Assembly: GCA_017881185.1 (NCBI GenBank) | Contig: JADGRE010000040.1 | Location: 1-33,856 of the forward strand | Direction: 5' to 3' | From: Pseudomonadota bacterium | GTDB taxonomy: Bacteria > Myxococcota_A > Polyangia > Polyangiales > JAFGIB01 | Length of the DNA: 33,856 nt | In this document: positions 18,659 through 25,112 of the stretch, piece after piece | How positions within the stretch are numbered: the stretch's first letter is position 1 | Layout: each line of letters opens with the position of its first letter | Position numbers and translations under genes: made by a program | Notes under the pieces: model-generated | The model's database searches: none | The model's input: only the letters and a program-made list of their open reading frames with translations | What the model was told of the DNA's origin: nothing

Positions 18659-19211
18659 AATCCGACGCAAAGACGCCATTGCAGGCGACATTCTGCACGA
18701 GTACGACGGCATCGAAGAGGCCGACAACGAGCTGCCCATGTGGTGGATCGCCATCTTCATCGGCACGATCGTGTTCGGCGCCGTGTACTGGCTGGTCTAC
18801 GAGGGCTATCACGCAGCACCCTCGGCGCGCCAAGAGCTGGCCGCAGCCGAAGCCGAGCAGCGCAAGCGCGCTGGCGTGGTGAACGACGAAGACTTGCTCG
18901 CCGCATCCAAAGATCAAGCGGCGGTCGCAGCAGGCAAAGCAGCGTTCACCACCAGCTGCGTCGCTTGCCACGGTGACAAGGCGCAAGGTCAGATCGGCCC
19001 CAACCTCACCGACGCCTTCTGGTTGCACGGTGGTGCACCCAAAGACATGCTGACGACCATCAAAGATGGCGTGCCTGCCAAGGGCATGCCCACCTGGGGT
19101 CCGGTGTTGGGTGCCGGCACGGTGAAGAACGTGGTCGCGTACCTGCTCACCGTCCGTAACACGAACGCGCCCGGCAAAGAGCCGCAGGGTGAGCGCTGGA
19201 CAGGCCCGTGA
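18651..19211 (+). CDS. ccoP: Short mono-heme CcoP, cbb3 oxidase subunit III
   Basis: A 186-residue membrane-anchored cytochrome c that passes electrons to CcoNO. It has the CcoP N-terminal signature (EYDGIEEADNELPMWWIAIF), one membrane helix, a short charged linker, and a single c-type heme domain with CVACH (Cys103, Cys106, His107) and likely axial Met146 in KGMPTWG. Classical CcoP has two heme domains in about 300 residues, so this is a short form of the kind known from some Bacteroidota and Deltaproteobacteria-like genomes. GGAGG lies 9 nt before the ATG at 18651, inside the end of the ccoQ-like gene. ccoG follows after 3 nt. Confidence 0.93.
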   Translation: MSEIRRKDAIAGDILHEYDGIEEADNELPMWWIAIFIGTIVFGAVYWLVYEGYHAAPSARQELAAAEAEQRKRAGVVNDEDLLAASKDQAAVAAGKAAFTTSCVACHGDKAQGQIGPNLTDAFWLHGGAPKDMLTTIKDGVPAKGMPTWGPVLGAGTVKNVVAYLLTVRNTNAPGKEPQGERWTGP

Positions 19212-19214
19212 ACC

Positions 19215-20597
19215 GTGACCACTCACCTCAAGCTGTACGATAAAGCCAGCTCGCTGCGCGCGGACGGTAGTCGCAACTTCGTGCATCCGGCCGACGTCAG
19301 CGGCCGCTTCGACCGCGTGCGCAAGCTGGTGTTCGTGCTGCTCATCGGCGTCATGGCCGTGCTGCCGTGGTGGAACATCGGTGGCCACCCCGCGGTGTTC
19401 CTGGACATGCCGCACCGCTGCTTCTACTTGTTCGGCGGCACGTTCAACGCCCAGGACGTGTGGCTCATGTTCTTCCTGCTCACGGGCGTGGGCTTCGGGC
19501 TCATCGTCACCACTGCGCTCTGGGGCCGGCTGTGGTGCGGCTACGCCTGCCCGCAGACCGTATTCCTAGAGGGCTTGTTTCGACCGATCGAGCGCCTCAT
19601 CGAAGGCCCGCGCAACGAACGCATACGCCGCAACCAGCAGCAGCTCAGCTGGGACAAGGCGTGGCGCAAAGTGCTCAAGCACGCGCTCTTCATGCTGCTC
19701 GCCTTCGCCATCGCCCACATCATCCTGGCGTACTTCGTTTCACTGCCCGGGCTCTACCACATGGTGTTGTCGCGCCCGGCGGAGCATCCGGAAGCCTTCG
19801 TGTGGGCAGCCAGTCTCACGCTCCTCTTGTACGTCGACTTCTTCTGGTTCCGCGAGCAGCTGTGTCTGATCATTTGCCCGTACGGTCGGCTGCAATCGGT
19901 GCTGGCCGATCACGACACGCTCATCATCGGCTACGACGAGGCTCGTGGTGAACCGCGCGGCAAAGTGGGCGTCACCGGTGCGGGCGCGTGTGTGGACTGC
20001 AATCGCTGCGTCGTCGTGTGCCCCACCGGCATCGACATCCGCAACGGCTTACAGATCGACTGCATCGGTTGCGCGCGTTGCATCGACGCCTGCGACGAGG
20101 TCATGCACAAGCTCGGCCGGCCGCCGGGCCTCGTGCGGTACGACTCTCAGAACGGCCTGTTGGGCAAAGTCCGCCAGCATTTGCGCCCGCGCGTGGCCCT
20201 GTACGCAGTCCTCGGACTGCTCGGCGTCATCGCGCTCTCGATAGCACTCAGTCGCAGCACCGCGTTCGAGGCCAACGTGTTGCGCCTGCGCGATGCGCCA
20301 CCGTTCGTGGTCGAAAACGGTCGCGTGCGTAACGCCTTCGAAGTTCACCTCGTCAACAAGCGCAACCACAGCACGCTCTTCGAGCTGCGCGCCGGCAGAG
20401 CGCACGGTCTGCACTACGTGATCGCCATGCCCCGCATCGCGCTGGCCCCACTCGGCGATCAACGCGTGCCCGTCTTCGTCGACTTCGCAGCGACCGACGT
20501 GCACGACGGCGCCAGCGCCAGCCTGGAGCTGCTCGCAGATGGAATCGTGGCGCGCACGCTTCATGCCCCGCTGCTCGCGCCTTCCATCACTCCCTGA
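19215..20597 (+). CDS. ccoG: CcoG (RdxA/FixG) polyferredoxin-type membrane protein
   Basis: A 460-residue membrane protein with about five helices and iron-sulfur motifs, involved in reducing copper during cbb3 assembly according to work on CcoG in other proteobacteria. It shows RLWCGYACPQTVFLEG in a transmembrane loop and LCLIICPYGRLQS. Two 4Fe-4S ferredoxin clusters follow: CVDCNRCVVVCPTG and CIGCARCIDACDEVM. One helix comes after (ALYAVLGLLGVIALSIAL), then a periplasmic Ig-like domain containing NKRNHSTLFELR. It starts with GTG 3 nt after the ccoP stop, within the same operon. The ribosome-binding site is weak, which may make translation depend on ccoP. It is the last recognisable oxidase gene; no CcoH/FixH follows. 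Confidence 0.94.
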   Translation: MTTHLKLYDKASSLRADGSRNFVHPADVSGRFDRVRKLVFVLLIGVMAVLPWWNIGGHPAVFLDMPHRCFYLFGGTFNAQDVWLMFFLLTGVGFGLIVTTALWGRLWCGYACPQTVFLEGLFRPIERLIEGPRNERIRRNQQQLSWDKAWRKVLKHALFMLLAFAIAHIILAYFVSLPGLYHMVLSRPAEHPEAFVWAASLTLLLYVDFFWFREQLCLIICPYGRLQSVLADHDTLIIGYDEARGEPRGKVGVTGAGACVDCNRCVVVCPTGIDIRNGLQIDCIGCARCIDACDEVMHKLGRPPGLVRYDSQNGLLGKVRQHLRPRVALYAVLGLLGVIALSIALSRSTAFEANVLRLRDAPPFVVENGRVRNAFEVHLVNKRNHSTLFELRAGRAHGLHYVIAMPRIALAPLGDQRVPVFVDFAATDVHDGASASLELLADGIVARTLHAPLLAPSITP

Positions 20598-20670
20598 GCT
20601 CGTGACGGGCACAGGTTGGCACCACGGACGAGCATCGCTATGCTTCGCGCGTCTGGGGTCCCCAGGCACG

Positions 20671-20859
20671 ATGTCCAAGCTCGCTCATCGCCAACTTTCA
20701 AATCTGCCACCGGCCTTCGCGCTCGCTGCGGCGCGCATCGATCTCGCCAACGTCTCGCCGGAGATCAACCTGCAGCTCGATCCGGCGCTGTCTGTTCAAG
20801 ATCTGAAGGTGTCGTATGCCCAAGCCCTGGAAGAAGCACAGCGCTGCGCTGCGCAGTGA
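20671..20859 (+). CDS. Doubtful small hypothetical protein before the Nudix gene
   Basis: A 62-codon open frame from the ATG at 20671, encoding a soluble, mixed-composition peptide (LSNLPPAFALAAARIDLANV, then a helical end). It overlaps the Nudix hydrolase start by 44 nt in another frame and contains that gene's ribosome-binding site. No family is recognised and no convincing ribosome-binding site of its own is seen. It could be a real small gene, a leader controlling the Nudix gene, or chance. Confidence 0.28.
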   Translation: MSKLAHRQLSNLPPAFALAAARIDLANVSPEINLQLDPALSVQDLKVSYAQALEEAQRCAAQ

Positions 20860-21370
20860 TCACCGCATCTTCCAGATCGTGGCCGAACACTTCGAGTCAC
20901 CGCGCACGGGCAAGATGCTCGACGCCACGATCGTGGTGGCCCCCGACTGGGTGAACGTCGTCGCGTTGACCGACGCCGGCCAGTGCGTGTTGGTCCGTCA
21001 GTACCGCTTCGGGACCGACCTGGTCACGCTCGAGATCCCGGGAGGCATCATCGACCCGGGCGAAGCGCCCCGCGCTGCGGCCGAGCGCGAGCTGCGCGAG
21101 GAGACTGGTTACGCGGCCGAACGCTGGACCCCACTGGGCTCGATAGCCCCGAACCCGGCCTTCGAGCGCAACCGGCTGTACTCGTTCCTCGCCGAAGGCT
21201 GCACGCGCGTGGGCGTTCAACAGCAGGACGAGCTCGAGGACATCGAGGTCGTGCTCGTGCCGGAGGCCTCGCTCGACCAGCTCGTGGCGGAAGGCGAGCT
21301 GGACCACGCACTGGTCGTCGTGGCGTTGCAGAAGCTGACCCTGCTGCGGCGTGGCCACACGATTCGCTAG
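20816..21370 (+). CDS. Nudix hydrolase, ADP-ribose pyrophosphatase type
   Basis: A 184-residue cytoplasmic Nudix hydrolase that cleaves nucleoside diphosphates linked to another group, most likely ADP-ribose or an ADP-sugar. The Nudix box runs from Gly77: GGIIDPGEAPRAAAERELRE with EETGY after it, matching GX5EX7REUXEEXGU exactly. LVRQYRFGTDLVTLEIPGG before the box and APNPAFERNRLYSFLAEG after it are typical of the ADP-ribose pyrophosphatase branch. GAAGG lies 8 nt before the ATG at 20816. It sits on the same strand as ccoG, 218 nt downstream, and probably forms its own unit. The exact substrate is not certain. Confidence 0.9.
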   Translation: MPKPWKKHSAALRSDHRIFQIVAEHFESPRTGKMLDATIVVAPDWVNVVALTDAGQCVLVRQYRFGTDLVTLEIPGGIIDPGEAPRAAAERELREETGYAAERWTPLGSIAPNPAFERNRLYSFLAEGCTRVGVQQQDELEDIEVVLVPEASLDQLVAEGELDHALVVVALQKLTLLRRGHTIR

Positions 21371-21505
21371 TCCGGGTAGGCGCACTACCTAGCTGATCCC
21401 CGCCCTGCACAACTTGCGCAACGGCATATACAGGGCAGGTGGGACCATCACCCACAAAAGCTGACGATCGCGCCGGAAATCGAAAAAAGCAGCAATTTCA
21501 ACGAC

Positions 21506-21519
21506 GGCATGGATGCTGC
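21506..21519 (+). promoter_or_regulatory. Possible sigma-54 (-24/-12) promoter
   Basis: GGCA at 21506-21509 and TGC at 21517-21519 give GG-N10-GC spacing, as in the sigma-54 consensus TGGCAC-N5-TTGC. Transcription would start near 21530, about 33 nt before the ATG at 21564 and upstream of its AAGGA site, which is a consistent layout. The match is partial and no enhancer site was identified. Confidence 0.4.
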
Positions 21520-21563
21520 ATAAGGGAGAGCTGTCGCATCGAGCGATTTGAGAAGGAATGGTC

Positions 21564-22220
21564 ATGCTCCGCATAAGGTTTGCCTCTGCTCTCGCTTTCT
21601 TGTTGCTCGCGGCCAGCAGCGCATCTGCGAATTTTATCGATTTCCGTACCAACGCCTTCAACACCGCGGATAACAAGACCAGCTTCGGGTACACGAGCTC
21701 GGACGGCACCCACCTCAACATCGTGCCGGGGCCCGTGGGCGCCTCCACGCTGTACTGGGACTCGACCGACGGCTTCGGCGTACGCAGCTCCGCCGGCTAC
21801 GAGACCGACGAGATCGACGGCAGCGAATCGCTGACCGTCAACTTCTCCAAGAACGTCTTCGTCAACAGCTTCATGGCGACCGACCTCTTCAACGAGAGCG
21901 GCTACCTGGAGATTGGCTACTACTCGGTCAACGGCGGCACGGCCACCAAGTTCCTGGCCGATGCGTCGCAGGTTCCCAACACCACCAACGGCGTGAAGAC
22001 CGTCGCAGTCAACGGCTACGCCAACAGCATCACCTTCTCGGCGCCCGGCAAGCTGTGGAACGGTTTCCAGCTCCAGAACCACGAGTTCTCCGTGGCGGGC
22101 ATCACGGCCAGCGCGGGCCAGGTTCCCGAGCTCGACCCAACGCCCGCATCGAGTGCCATCGCGTTGCTCATCTCGGCGGGTTTCGCGCTGCACGGCCGTC
22201 GCCGTCGCACGGTCGGGTGA
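21564..22220 (+). CDS. Secreted protein with PEP-CTERM-like sorting tail
   Basis: A 218-residue exported protein. Residues 1-22 are a clear signal peptide (FASALAFLLLAASSASA). The middle is beta-rich and full of Gly/Ser/Thr/Asn (FRTNAFNTADNKTSFGYTSS, SLTVNFSKNVFVNSFMATDL, TVAVNGYANSITFSAPG), similar in style to PEP-CTERM surface proteins that adopt a jelly-roll fold. The C-terminus is tripartite: VPELDP, a hydrophobic helix (SSAIALLISAGFAL) and an RRRR cluster. This fits a variant exosortase recognition signal with ELDP in place of PEP. The second ATG (21564) is 6 nt from AAGGA and preferred over the ATG at 21558. No exosortase is present in the window. It is monocistronic, with a terminator-like hairpin downstream. 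Confidence 0.8.
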   Translation: MLRIRFASALAFLLLAASSASANFIDFRTNAFNTADNKTSFGYTSSDGTHLNIVPGPVGASTLYWDSTDGFGVRSSAGYETDEIDGSESLTVNFSKNVFVNSFMATDLFNESGYLEIGYYSVNGGTATKFLADASQVPNTTNGVKTVAVNGYANSITFSAPGKLWNGFQLQNHEFSVAGITASAGQVPELDPTPASSAIALLISAGFALHGRRRRTVG

Positions 22221-22257
22221 GCGTCACGGTCCACGCTCACCCCGCTCACCCCGCAGC

Positions 22258-22289
22258 AAGGCGTGTCGACTCCCCAGTCGGCACGCCTT
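22258..22289 (+). terminator. Strong hairpin terminator after the PEP-CTERM-like gene
   Basis: AAGGCGTGTCGACT (22258-22271) pairs with AGTCGGCACGCCTT (22276-22289): a 14-bp stem with one G-T wobble and a CCCC loop. It lies 38 nt after the stop codon at 22220. The run that follows (cttcgtg) is only weakly T-rich, but the stem is the strongest in the window. Confidence 0.6.
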
Positions 22290-22382
22290 CTTCGTGTGCG
22301 CACCAGAGCCCCGTACCGGCAGCGCTGCACTGCGTTCACTGGCTTGCCCGCAGCGTCGACAGCGCGTGCCGAACGCACGCGA

Positions 22383-22412
22383 ACAGCTCAGCTGCATGAG
22401 CAACTGAGCTGT
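22383..22412. terminator. Second inverted repeat between the convergent genes
   Basis: ACAGCTCAG (22383-22391) and CTGAGCTGT (22404-22412) form a perfect 9-bp stem with a 12-nt loop, 44 nt past the regulator stop on the minus strand. It could terminate the convergent GbsR-type gene; no clear U-tract is present. Together with the hairpin at 22258 it separates the two convergent units. Confidence 0.35.
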
Positions 22413-22455
22413 CATTGGCTGGGCCTGTGTAGCGTCCGGCGCGTAACGCGCAGCT

Positions 22456-23052
22456 TCAGCGCATGCCGAGCTTGGACGCCAGGCGCATCGTCGCGGCCAA
22501 CGGGCCAGCGCCCAGGCTCGAGAAGGTCTCGAGCAAGCCGGCGACCTGATCCACGAAGCTCGTGAAGTGAGCGATGCGTTCCATGCGGGCGCTGCGACGC
22601 TTGTCCGTGCGCACGTGGGTGGCGGACTTGGCTTCGTGGGCCAGCGCGTTGACGGCGCGGACCGAAGCGAGCAAGGGCGTGAACTCACGCCGTGCACGCT
22701 CGCGCACCGTCGTCATGAACAACGACCACGGGTCGCGCTCGGCGACGAAGCTTTCTGCGTCGTCGCCGTGGCTGCGCACCACGCCAAGTGAAACCAAGGT
22801 CTGCAGGTGCTCCGAGCACTGCTCGAGCTCCATGCTCAGATCGGCCGCGACCTCATGCAGGCCGACAGGGCCGTCCGCGAGGTACAGGGCCGCGTGAACC
22901 CGGCCCACGTTGCTCTGCATCCCGAAGCCCTCGGCCAGCCGTCCCCAGTTGTCGATGAACCGATCCTCGATGCTCGGAAACCGCCCCGTGACGGTGTGAC
23001 TCGGCGGCGTCGAGGGGCTCGTTCTAGAAACCGGGTATACTGCGGAAATCAT
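22456..23052 (-). CDS. GbsR/MarR-family transcriptional regulator
   Basis: A 198-residue predicted DNA-binding regulator. The N-terminal half has the GbsR-type winged helix: FIDNWGRLAEGFGMQSNVGR, VHAALYLADGPVGLHEVAAD (helix-turn-helix), then SMELEQCSEHLQTLVSLGVV (recognition helix) and a wing. The C-terminal part is helical (RARREFTPLLASVRAVNALA, FVDQVAGLLETFSSLGAG), as in dimerising GbsR-like proteins. The start is the ATG at 23052, with AGGA 5 nt upstream; an in-frame GTG at 23085 is less likely. A dyad lies just upstream (23062-23087) and may be an autoregulatory operator. The target genes and ligand are unknown. It is convergent with the PEP-CTERM-like gene. Confidence 0.8.
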   Translation of the reverse strand: MISAVYPVSRTSPSTPPSHTVTGRFPSIEDRFIDNWGRLAEGFGMQSNVGRVHAALYLADGPVGLHEVAADLSMELEQCSEHLQTLVSLGVVRSHGDDAESFVAERDPWSLFMTTVRERARREFTPLLASVRAVNALAHEAKSATHVRTDKRRSARMERIAHFTSFVDQVAGLLETFSSLGAGPLAATMRLASKLGMR

Positions 23053-23061
23053 GTAATCCTG

Positions 23062-23087
23062 AGGTGCCGGTTGAGGCACAGGCACCT
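23062..23087. promoter_or_regulatory. Dyad upstream of the GbsR-type regulator (possible operator)
   Basis: AGGTGCC (23062-23068) and GGCACCT (23081-23087) are perfect 7-bp inverted arms with a 12-nt spacer, giving a centre-to-centre distance of 19 nt, suited to a dimeric winged-helix protein. The dyad lies 10-35 nt upstream of the regulator ATG. Autoregulation is inferred. Confidence 0.4.
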
Positions 23088-23172
23088 GTTGAGTTAATGC
23101 GCCGCGAAAGGCGAGCTGTGATCTACACGAGCAGATTTCTTGCGTCCGCTCAGACTCCGTCGCACCAAGCCG

Positions 23173-23190
23173 GGCCGGTGCCTTCCGGCC
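23173..23190 (-). terminator. Small hairpin directly after the Hsp70-type gene
   Basis: GGCCGG (23173-23178) and CCGGCC (23185-23190) form a 6-bp GC stem with a 6-nt loop, just past the stop codon at 23192 on the minus strand. No U-tract follows. Confidence 0.3.
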
Positions 23191-23191
23191 G

Positions 23192-24310
23192 CTAAGCGGG
23201 GATGCTCACGCGGCTGGCGCCGATGCTCACGACCTCTAGGGGGTCGAATTCCGCATGGGCCGGTGCCCCAAAGTAGCGGCCCACGGCTTCGCGGACGCTG
23301 GGCATGAGGGTGGTGCCACCCGCCAGCAGCACGGCGTCGATGTCGTTGGCCTGCAGCCCGGCATCTCGCAACACCTGATCGCAGATCAGGAAGGTGCGGG
23401 CGACGAAAGGATCGCTCAGGCGCTTGAGCATGTCGCGATCGAGCGCGATGGATTCGGCCGCGGCCGGCGCGCCGGGATCGATCTGCGACAACTCGATGCG
23501 CGTCTGTGGGGCGAGACCCAGGCGCATCTTCGCGCGCTCGCACTGCACCACCAGGCGGTCGGCGATCTCCGGGTTGCTGCGCAGATCCCAGCCATGCTGC
23601 TCCAGTGTGCGCTGCGCAGCCCACTCCCCGAGCGCGCGGTCGATGTCGTCGCCACCCAGGTAGGGATCGCCGCCGTGCGCGACTACCTTCGCAGGCCGCT
23701 GCGACGCATCGAGGATCGCCAGGTCGAAGGTGCCACCACCGAAGTCGTAGACCGCGACGCGTTGATAACGCGTGGGCACGGCGTTCACGTAGGCCATGGC
23801 CGTGGCTACGGGTTCGGCGACGGTGACGATGTCGCGCAGTCCAGCCTGTTGTGCAGCGGCGACCGTAGCCTTGCGCGCAGTCTCGTCGAAGGAGGCAGGC
23901 ACGGCGATCACCGCGTCGCATTGCATGGGATCCAAGCGGTGCTGCGTGATCAGCTTGCCAACGATGTACGCCGCGATGTCGGTCGGGGAGTAGGTGCCGG
24001 CGCGGGTCTTGAACGCGCACTGGCCGTTCGCGGTGGCGACGAGATCGAACGGATACTGCTTGCGGAAGGTCGCGGCGTTGTACGAATGCCAGCTCTTGCC
24101 CATCAAACGTTTCGCGGAAAATATGGTGTTCTTCGGATCGATCGCGCGCCGCTTCTTGGCCGACGCGCCCACCAGCGTGGCGCCGCTGGGTGGGAAAGCC
24201 ACCACAGACGGCAAGATCGCGCCGCCTTCGTTCCCGCCCACCAGCGTGACGCCTTCGATGGCGCCGACCGTGTTGGTGGTGCCCAGGTCGATGCCGATGC
24301 TGCGCTTCAT
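23192..24310 (-). CDS. Hsp70-family protein consisting only of the ATPase domain
   Basis: A 372-residue DnaK-related protein covering just the nucleotide-binding domain. Motifs in order: phosphate-1 GIDLGTTNT at 5-13, the catalytic-lysine region IFSAKRLMG, AVIAVPASFDETARKATVAA, VAEPVATAMAY, phosphate-2 VYDFGGGTFDLAIL, GGDDIDRALGEW, and adenosine motif VLLAGGTTLMPSVREAV. It ends shortly after FDPLEVVSIGASRVSIPA, where DnaK would continue into the interdomain linker and substrate-binding domain. All ATP-binding motifs look intact, so it is probably an active ATPase rather than a decayed gene. The ATG at 24310 overlaps the upstream PilZ gene stop by ATGA, so the two are co-translated. A role as a signalling or cytoskeletal-type ATPase switch is inference. 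There is no DnaJ or GrpE nearby. Confidence 0.9.
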   Translation of the reverse strand: MKRSIGIDLGTTNTVGAIEGVTLVGGNEGGAILPSVVAFPPSGATLVGASAKKRRAIDPKNTIFSAKRLMGKSWHSYNAATFRKQYPFDLVATANGQCAFKTRAGTYSPTDIAAYIVGKLITQHRLDPMQCDAVIAVPASFDETARKATVAAAQQAGLRDIVTVAEPVATAMAYVNAVPTRYQRVAVYDFGGGTFDLAILDASQRPAKVVAHGGDPYLGGDDIDRALGEWAAQRTLEQHGWDLRSNPEIADRLVVQCERAKMRLGLAPQTRIELSQIDPGAPAAAESIALDRDMLKRLSDPFVARTFLICDQVLRDAGLQANDIDAVLLAGGTTLMPSVREAVGRYFGAPAHAEFDPLEVVSIGASRVSIPA

Positions 24311-25020
24311 GGCTCGACGCCCTGCACGTAGCGTTTGATCAGGCTGCGCTCTGCTGCCGCGATGTCTCGCCATTCGATGGCGTAGTGCTGGCGTATCTCG
24401 TCGACCGCGAGGCGGACCACGCCGCGCAGCTGCAAGCGCTGCGCAGCGCCTGGCAGGAAGAACTGCAGCGAACCCTCGGTGTCGATCTGCAACTGGCGGG
24501 TGCATTCCAGCAACATGCCGTCCTCGCTCACGTTCAAGCAGTTGCCGAGTGTAGCGTCGCGCTCGCCCTCGGCGTTCGGGAAACCTTGGGTTTGCACCAG
24601 TGTGTCCAGAGCTGCACGCGGTGAGCGGCGTTGCGCGACCTCGAGCAGGGCGGCGATGGTGTGCAGCAGCTGCTCGGTGTCGACCGGGCAGATGAGGTGG
24701 CAATCCGCTGCGGCGTCTACCGCGTCGTCGATGGCGTTTCCGAGCTGCTCCGTAAGCATCACCAGCTTCGGCGCCGTGGCACTGCGCGCGACGCGCAGGC
24801 GGTTGCAGAAGTCGGAGACACGGATGCCGGCGAGGTCGGAGCGCAGCACCACGAGTGACGGTCGCCACACGTCGGCCATGGCCAGCGCGGTGTCGGCATC
24901 GCTGGCAGTTCGCACGAGGAACGATTCTCGATCGAGAAACGACTCCTTCAGCTCACCGGTGAGCAAGTCGTCGGGCACGAACAACACCCGAGAGAGACCT
25001 GAGGAGTGCGATACGGCCAT
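24307..25020 (-). CDS. Pseudo-receiver plus PilZ domain protein
   Basis: A 237-residue cytoplasmic protein with two domains. Residues about 10-125 resemble a response-regulator receiver (SRVLFVPDDLL at the acidic-pocket strand, then RPSLVVLRSDLAG, PKLVMLTEQ and CHLICPVDTEQLLHTIAALL). The phosphoacceptor Asp position holds Arg60, and the switch Lys before Pro is Cys-Pro, so it is unlikely to be phosphorylated. From about 130, RRSPR and then NVSEDG match the RxxxR and (D/N)xSxxG motifs of PilZ c-di-GMP sensors, followed by beta strands and a helical end (IAAAERSLIKRYV). The ATG at 25020 is preferred; a GTG at 25038 is in frame, and neither has a good ribosome-binding site. It is coupled to the Hsp70-type gene by a 4-nt overlap. 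Confidence 0.85.
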   Translation of the reverse strand: MAVSHSSGLSRVLFVPDDLLTGELKESFLDRESFLVRTASDADTALAMADVWRPSLVVLRSDLAGIRVSDFCNRLRVARSATAPKLVMLTEQLGNAIDDAVDAAADCHLICPVDTEQLLHTIAALLEVAQRRSPRAALDTLVQTQGFPNAEGERDATLGNCLNVSEDGMLLECTRQLQIDTEGSLQFFLPGAAQRLQLRGVVRLAVDEIRQHYAIEWRDIAAAERSLIKRYVQGVEP

Positions 25021-25112
25021 CCGATTCGAGGTTATCACGCAGCGAGGTGCGCAAGTGTGGCGTTCGTCGTGTGCACGTGTGCGTGCACGACTACTTGCGG
25101 GGTGAGCACATA

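Noticed and set aside
24313-24868. N-terminal extension of the Hsp70-type protein
   Set aside because: It overlaps the PilZ gene in another frame and encodes Arg/Ala-rich noise; the Hsp70 motif GIDLGTT sits right after the ATG at 24310.
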